64,000 nucleotides of DNA from Cyclina sinensis. Its lineage: Eukaryota > Mollusca > Bivalvia > Venerida > Veneridae. This document shows, in pieces, positions 55,181-64,000 of this stretch; position 1 is the first letter of the stretch; each line of letters starts with the position of its first letter. The stretch spans positions 38,533,449 to 38,597,448 of the forward strand of contig JAAONU010000001.1 of the NCBI GenBank assembly GCA_012932295.1. Reading direction: 5' to 3'. The notes beneath the pieces were generated by a model. It was not told where the DNA came from. It worked only from the letters and a program-made list of their open reading frames with translations, and made no database searches. A program made the translations under genes and the position numbers.

Positions 55181-58100
55181 ATGGCAGACGACGATGTACA
55201 GGTCACCGCGTCCGCGGGGGAACGCCTGGCCTACAAATTCGTGCTGTCAGCTGTGTCTGCAATGATAGCGGAATCAGGTAAGAAACATCTTTCATTTTTT
55301 TATGAGACTTCAACCACGTGTGTTTTTCAACCTCAGGTCTATCGTGGGGCCTATTGCTTTTGACATTTGCCTGAGAAACTTATCTTCTTAAACAGAAAGG
55401 TTCTCGAAAATTCTTCTTTAGATTAATTATATTTTTCAGGAATACTTAGGCCTATACACTCCACCGACGTTATTCTTACTAAGCATTGGAAAAAAAATAA
55501 TAGCTAAGTTAAATTTGATACCACTTGTATAAGACATTGTCTAGCATGATAAACTAGTTCGCATCAAATTTGACTGTACGAAAAACAGATTCGTTTTTTC
55601 CCTTTTCAGTGACATATCCCTTGGACCTAACACGGACACGGTTACAGATCCAAGGGGAGGTAAATATTGCAGGGACAACAGTGGCACACAAGAACAGAGG
55701 AATGTTTAAGATTATGCACGGAATAGGTTCGTTACTTACTCTACTAAGAACTTATTAACTTCAAATAAATCTCCATAGCTTAACCAAACATCTTTTTTCG
55801 AAATTGAACATTTGAAGAGTAAATGATCATCAGCATACATGAGGCGGGGCTGTAGGGGGGCTGCCTATTGAAGATTCTTAAGTAAACGTTCCGATCATGA
55901 GCGTGGCGAAATATCTATCTGAAACTTATATACTTCAAAAAGTGAGCAGTTGTGTTTTTTCTATATATAGGTTGTTGTCTATTTCAGCAACTGAAGAAGG
56001 TGTTCTAAAATTATGGCAAGGAATTTCGCCGGCTTTGTATAGACAAATAGGTAAGTTGTTTGCCTACCGTAGATTTATGAAACAGTGATTGAAACATTTT
56101 ACAAGACACAAATCTGCTATTTGAAGTCCCTTTGAGTAAATTTCTATTTTTCAATTTTGGCACCATTAATAGGGGTATTAGTTGTGAAAAAAACTAACCG
56201 AATAACGAACAGTGCTGATCTAGTCCAAATAATTGTACTGATCATGCTCTGCACTTGTCGCAAAAGCAAACACAAGTGCCGCCAGCAGGATGAAGGTTAA
56301 GAGAAATTTGCACATAAAACGATGTGCGTATCATATTTATGATGATGGGTCAAACCTATCAGCCAGAGTTAGCAATACAAAGTGTTTTGGGTATTTAATC
56401 TAAAATTGAATCAGAATAGTCTCACAATTCATCACCAAACGACATGCCACCTTTAAATAATTCTGTAACATTTACATACATGTATTTGCGTCTTTGCCGT
56501 TGTCTTTCATGGTATATAACATGGAATTTTTCTAGAAATAAATGTAACAAAATATTGATAAATAACGAAAACACGAGACATACGTGAAAATATTTTGTGT
56601 TCTAAACGACCGTTATAAATTTGTTACAGTTTACTCCGGATTCCGCATGATTATATATGAAGGATTAAGAGATCACGTCTTCAAGAGAAATGAAAACGGT
56701 TCATTCCCTTTGTGGTAAGCTACATGTGTGACCTGTTCAGTGTCACCAGCACTTGATTTATATAACCATCTCTTTGCATCACTTCGCTGCATTTTTTTTA
56801 TTCACTCATTTTTATTTTATTATTTTTTTTGCATTGCTTCAAGAAAAAATGTTTTGTGTAAAATGGACTGTTCTAACAAGAAAACACATATGCAGTTTTC
56901 TCGGCTTGACTTGCGAAAGAATCCTTAGTACAGGCCTCTTATAAACCACTAAAAAATATGGTTTTGGAACGTCATTGTTCGACTGTAGAAAAGGGGGTGT
57001 TTTGTTCCGAGGCCATGCGTACCAGTACTATCCAGAAGTGAGGCTTTTAAAAGTTTCCACCTACATATATGGTATACTGGTCTGAAATCTTGTTGCACGG
57101 ATTTTAAGTTTTAACAGCAATACTTTTTCTATCAAAACTAAACGGTTAAAGTCCATCTAATCTGATTTAATTACTCGTATATTAAAACAATTGTAAAATT
57201 GTCAGTTTCTTTACTACGAGGCTCTGATTCAGGAAGTCGGTAATAGTAAGCGGTACGTGTGGGGCCCTCGGTCAGTTTGCGGCCAGTCCGACAGATCTAG
57301 TCAAAGTCCAGATGCAGATGGAAGGCCGGCGGCGGTTGGAGGGTAAACCAGTCAGGTATTTTTAAATCACATTAAATTCAATAGAGGATATTTGTTTGTT
57401 TTTGTGGAAGATGAGAATTTATTTCATCGAGTGAACACCATATGTGATATTTTCACGAGTGGCACAGTTTATCAATATTTATTGAATTTTAGCCATACAT
57501 ATTTTAATTATAAAAGCGGATTAATACCGAGTAATATTCAATCAATTGAATTGAAAGTCGGCCATATTGGATATTGTCCATGTGAGTTATGTAAACAAAT
57601 CAGACATTTTAAATAATTTATGGCGAATTTCATCATTGTTCGCAACTAGTTAGGCTCAGGAATTCAATATTATAACTGGATTTAACAAGGTAAATAAATT
57701 TCACTCGCTGTCACTGTCTGAAATACAGCGGATTCTCTTGTATTTACGTGGTGGGGAAAAGTAGTTCGGGCACAAACAGTGTATTATCAAAATGGTAATT
57801 TCACTGATTCAAAACAGTGGATTATCACTTTTATCTCACTGATATTTCCCTATATTTCATTGGTAGGCATAAAATAAAATGCATTTATAACGGTATGTTA
57901 TACAGCAGTTTGATATCTTTTACTGCACCAAATAAGATACGATTTTTTTGCTCTAAAATTTACTGACGTTTATCAGTAGCTCTTATTTTCTCTAAAGCTG
58001 TTATTTCTGAATAACTAGCATCAAAATTTGAATACATAAGTTCATCCAATCGTTTGAAGACTCGTCAGACTATTTTCGGCACACTTTGTTTCAGAGTGAA

Positions 58101-60056
58101 AAATTGTGCCCATGCTTTTAGGACGATATTTAAAGAGTCTGGTATTAGAGGGCTGTGGCGAGGCTGGGTGCCAAATGTACAAAGAAGTGTTCTAGTCAAT
58201 GTCGGGGGTAAGTAACCAGTTATTCCCGTCAATGTCACTGTTCATTAATAAGAACTCTTTGATCACGTGAATTTCTTTGAAGTTTGGATCTTAATCATTT
58301 CCCGTTAATGCTTTGACTGTTTGGTTCCTATTGTGAACTCTGTTCTGTTTTCGGATCGCAGGAGTACATACACTAGCACTTTAAGTTCTTCTAAAATCTC
58401 GTGCAGCATGTCTGCTCTTTAGAACTTGTCAGAGACGGGTCCAGGATTTCAGGTTGTAGGGGCGTAATATTTTGGCCGATTTGGGTCCGTTTTCTACGGT
58501 GTTACAGTGCATATAGTAAGTACACGCACACTATGTAATAATTTTATTATCCAAGATGGATAAGACAAAAAGGATCGATCAGACCTGCTCATCTGAGCTA
58601 CAATATACCAGAGTCAGTGAGCATCGGAATTGAATTATGTTTCTTTTTAGTGTTTCTACGATTGCACCTATGGTCTGAGAATTTTAGGGGGTGCGTTCCC
58701 CCCACCCCCTTTCCTCTAGATTCACCAGTGCTTGTGTCCTAAAATCGCATGCAGCTAGTTGGGTGACTGTGATCTAGATTCTCATGCAGCAAGGCTGCTC
58801 TTGAGGACTTATCTTCTTATTTTTAATGCAGCGAATCTGCTTTTAGAGAGAACTTGTTGCTCATTCTTTTTGCAGATCTTGTTACTTATGATACTGTTAA
58901 ACGACAGTTAATAAACAAAGCATCGTTACCTGATAACTACATAGTCCATGGAATATCTAGGTAAGCAAAAGTTTCATCTTTTATCGGCAACATGTTAGTG
59001 TACTATCATTATCATTTGTAAAATAACACGAAAAATGTATACGCATGAATACAGCATCTATAATCCACAATCTGTGTTGTTAATAAACATTTAAAAGGTT
59101 CGCATTTTCATTTGTTACTGCTTTTCTGTATACAAGTGGTATGTTAGCGTGTACCCCCAATGTTTGTTGTTTTTTGCAGTGCATGCTCTGGTTTAGTGGC
59201 AGCTATTATGTGTACACCCGCTGACGTAGTGAAAACTCGTGTTATGAACCAACCAACTGAAAATGGACGGTAATTGTCAGTTTAAGCATTTCTTTACATT
59301 TCTTAATTCTTTACCGAACGTATTATATTGTGGTCAAACACAATCATGGCTTCCTAGAAACCAAAATAATATCTGAGATTTGACATGCTCTAAGTGCAGA
59401 ACACTGTTTCGAGCTCTCTGTGTATCAAGTAATAGTGGATGTTTGTGAAGATAATTAAATGTCCTTAAAACCCATATGTTCGCCATGTCAACAGACTCGA
59501 GTCACTTCAATGCATACCAAAGCTTGATTGTCTGACTTTCTACTTAATTTGACATCTTGTAATAACCTGATATAACTGTCTCTAAAACGATTTCATTGGT
59601 TAGGTACGTTAAATATATTTAGTTGTTATGCATTGTCAAATATCGGCTTTTTTGTATGTCCTGTCCTGCATTGACTTAAACATTTTCAGGGCACTGCTTT
59701 ATAAGAATTCCATTGACTGCGGTATTAAGACTGTTCAGCAGGAAGGTTTTATGGCTCTCTACAAGGGCTTTGTACCAACGTACTGCCGTTTGGTAAACAT
59801 ACTTAAAATATATACCCACTTATTTTACTAATATATAGTAGTATTTTTAACAGCCGACTGAAAATAAGTAAAACTTTGTAGATACTGTAGATGGCTCAGG
59901 AAGTACTTACTAATCCGTCTTTCATATCGTGTTTAATACATTCGTAAAAAGAACATTTTGTAATACCTTTTCTACAATTTGCAGGGACCATGGTTGGCCG
60001 TGTTTTGGCTCAGTTATGAGCAGCTGAGAAGAACCACTGGACATGTTTCTTTCTGA
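55181..60056 (+). CDS. SLC25A27: UCP4-like mitochondrial carrier, tandem copy 3
   Basis: Exons: 55181-55277, 55610-55726, 55988-56050, 56630-56714, 57233-57355, 58095-58207, 58876-58960, 59180-59269, 59690-59792, 59985-60056. They sum to 948 nt (315 aa), all GT-AG with the phases of copies 1 and 2. Signatures: [39 protein letters not shown]. The UCP4 features [11 protein letters not shown] and VTYDTVK are kept. It is closer to copy 2 than to copy 1 (shared [31 protein letters not shown]). Differences include [10 protein letters not shown] and ATEEG in place of VTEEG at the exon 2/3 junction. The N-terminus is short and acidic ([11 protein letters not shown]). AATAAA at 60474-60479 ends the transcript against the convergent U2AF gene. 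Substrate is unknown for this family beyond proton/anion leak roles. Confidence 0.95.
58430..58735. mobile_element. GGATCC-ended MITE, copy 2, in UCP4 copy 3 intron 6
   Basis: gagacgggtccaggatttca at the left, cacctatggtctgagaattt plus taggggg and a C-rich block at the right. It matches the element at 50360-50640 in order and content, with a different middle. Confidence 0.65.
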
Positions 60057-60473
60057 TCTTGCTCACAGTTTTTGTACAGGACCTTAATTACTATACTATT
60101 GTCAACATGGTTGCTTTATAGGCCCGTTCTAGTTTAGAAGGGACGTGCTGGTGACATACCAACCTTGTTTCTAAAGAATTGTTTTAAAAGTATTAAAAAT
60201 GTGCCATATGCACATAACACTGGTCACCAATTATGGCAAATGAAATGCATGAACATGTACCTTGATTGGGTCGTTCTGAAATTGACCGTCTTACTGTGAT
60301 ACGTTACAGCAATATGTCTGCAACAATTTTCTGTACCACTGTGTTGGAACCAGCCTCAACACAGTATACGAATTTCTAATGACTATCTAATAACGATTAT
60401 TGTGTCTATTTATATATACAATGTACTTCACCTTTCTTCCTCATTGTTTGATAGGTAATATTTTGTATGAGGA

Positions 60474-60518
60474 AATAAAATATTAAACAAAAGTTACGTA
60501 AAAGAAGACATTTTTATT
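60474..60518. other. Facing polyadenylation signals of UCP4 copy 3 (+) and U2AF large subunit (-)
   Basis: AATAAA on the plus strand at 60474-60479 and AATAAA on the minus strand (plus TTTATT) at 60518-60513. The two convergent transcripts should end within, or slightly overlap across, this interval. Confidence 0.55.
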
Positions 60519-61881
60519 TTTCCTCAAAGTTACATACATCAACGTACATGTAAGTTCAGTATCTATTCATCGCTTTTCTTTACAAATGGTCCAATAAATT
60601 TCACTGCAGTTTAGACAGTCACTAGAAGACAAGGGCATGAATTCTCGCATTAAACTTTCTCTGTTAACATACCACCAGACACTGAACTTTCTTCATCCCC
60701 ATGCCTAACGTAAAATATGTAACATATTGCCGGGATAATAAAAGCTTAACCCACCAATGATTTTTTATCTTCATCTTGAATTAATGATTGTGAGAGAAGT
60801 TCATTCATACAAACAACAGTTACCATTCTACAGTAAAGCAGTCCTTAAAAATTCCTGCAGATGTTTCTACATTTCTACGGCAAACACCAACAGTTAAGTC
60901 CCCAATAAGAACTTCAAACATCCTGCAATCTTTGTTGACAATCTATCTATAGCCACTATTCTGTATTACTATTCTATATTAATGAAATTTCAATGAAACA
61001 ATGCAACAGAAAGAAATCAATAATGATAAAAACACGTCAACATAAAATACATTTTTACCCATTCAACTTCTGCATTCCCTTGTGTTACAATCTTCAACCC
61101 TTACCATGCTAAATATCTAAAATGGACTTGTCCGTCTTCCAATCTGGACTGATCCATTAATGCTTACTGAAAAGTTACCGACTGAATGGCAAAAAGTGCA
61201 GACCATGATCTGACTACATGGATGGTTGCAAAGGTAGAGTCAATTGCCTCCAGCAGGTAAGGGTTAAGCAGAATGTCACTTATATCATCAAGACTGATTT
61301 TTCAAGTCTGTTGTTTCTTCTCAACTACTGTTCTCTCACCTCATTATCTACCATCAATTTCCATAACTGAACATGCAGGTAACACTCATTCCAGATGAAA
61401 CAGTGACATAATTGATGGATCCCTGACCCCTCACATTTGCACGATTTAACAAAGAAGTTCAGTTGTTACATTTTCACCACAAACAAGTACAAAAGAGCAC
61501 ATGGTAATGTTTGTGGGTAAAAGCTGTTGTTTTAAGATTTAAGAGTCATGCTGTGGATCCATGAATTGTTCCCATTTTCTGATTTTTTCTGACTGTTTGT
61601 TATCTCTTCTTATTTATAACTTACTGACTTAAACACAAGATACAACAAATAAAATGTAGAAACAAATATTTTGAACAATTTTTTTTCTTTTTTTACATAT
61701 AGCTTTATACCTAAAACTTTGCCGACAAGGACTTGCACTGTATCACTTGGAAATCTGAGTGTGAATTATGTAAAAAGCTAATCTGTAAAACACTGTAAAC
61801 AGAGAAAAATGAAATCTCTTGGAAAGGTCTTTACTGATTCTGGTCTCTATAATTTGTTTAACAGTTGTATTTTTGTTGTTG
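60519..61881 (-). other. Probable 3' UTR of the U2AF large subunit gene
   Basis: About 1.36 kb between the U2AF stop codon and the minus-strand AATAAA at 60518-60513. No other coding exon is recognised on either strand. It could also end earlier at an unrecognised signal. Confidence 0.45.
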
Positions 61882-63485
<1,604 letters not shown>

Positions 63486-64000
63486 CTACAAAATGGAATG
63501 AAATGTTGTACAACTTGTTAAGAGAAATGCAACTGAAAACAAGGCTACTCAACTTTTCAGCTCTTTAAATAAATATTCATCTATTTACCTACTTTATAAC
63601 AACTACTGTATCACTGAGAATACAAAAACAGAACAGCTTTAAAATGTGATGATTTTTAGATAATAGCAACTCATTTTTAAGTATATATTCAGACTTATTA
63701 AATTCATATTCATACCTATCTGTCACTAATTTAACTATTTCTTTTTTAACCAGTCAGATTGTGTTTTCAACTGTATTATCAACTCACTTTTTTAATGTTA
63801 GGCACATTTTACTCCATTTTTTTATTCACTGTGTAAATGAAAATCAAAATCTCACTTACCTGTGCAATGTACATGCTAAGTGCATTAGGTGAAGCAAAAA
63901 TGTTTCAGTAAAGTTGTATATAGTCAATTAAATTATGTATTGAAATAGATTTGACAACACAGCATGTCTTGAATTCTTTCCAAAAATAGTTTCACTAAGC
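63486..64000 (-). other. U2AF intron reaching the right edge
   Basis: No further U2AF exon with recognisable RRM sequence is seen. A strong minus-strand donor (CATTGCACAG|GTAAGTGAG) lies at about 63860, preceded by an acceptor-like cacttag, so a very short alternative exon of about 16 nt is possible. Confidence 0.4.

Overview
The window is eukaryotic nuclear DNA, AT-rich, with intron-containing genes that follow GT-AG rules, large introns and many dispersed repeats. The gene set (expanded Mab-21/cGAS-like receptor family, ependymin-related protein, secreted neutral ceramidase, duplicated UCP4) and the repeats (tRNA-headed SINEs, GCGAT arrays) suggest a mollusc, most likely a bivalve. That assignment is inference from gene and repeat style, not from a search.

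Layout, left to right. At 236-1419 (+) lie the last two coding exons of an SLC34-type Na+/phosphate cotransporter. At 5731-8128 (-) is a two-exon Mab-21/cGAS-like nucleotidyltransferase gene. A 1.1-kb hAT-like non-autonomous transposon with an 8-bp target duplication occupies 8255-9360. A complete neutral ceramidase gene runs from 24904 down to 11464 (-); I reconstructed 19 exons with consistent phases giving 734 aa. An ependymin-related secreted protein gene (-) occupies 27411-29911 in 4 exons, 232 aa. From 34319 to 60056 (+) there are three tandem UCP4-like (SLC25A27) mitochondrial carrier genes, each of ten exons with the same intron phases and the same lengths for exons 2-10, giving 339, 317 and 315 aa. 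The window ends with the last five coding exons, fully present from 63485 down to 61882 (-), of the splicing factor U2AF large subunit, convergent with UCP4 copy 3.

The most striking non-genic structure is a pair of almost identical 2.76-kb elements in opposite orientation (30852-33609 and 51757-54513). Each has 429-bp terminal inverted repeats starting CACTG and its own 5-bp target duplication (AGGTT and TAAAT). Each carries a nested SINE with an 11-bp target duplication and a 738-bp inner palindrome that has captured the SINE tail. Each ends about 0.7 kb upstream of a UCP4 start codon (copies 1 and 3), and together they bracket an 18-kb segment holding UCP4 copies 1 and 2.

The genes do not form one pathway. 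Ceramidase acts in sphingolipid turnover, the UCP4s in mitochondrial inner-membrane transport, SLC34 in phosphate uptake, the Mab-21/cGLR protein possibly in nucleotide second-messenger signalling, and U2AF in 3' splice-site recognition. The cluster of near-identical transposons around the UCP4 array and its unusual nested structure are the best candidates for something undescribed.
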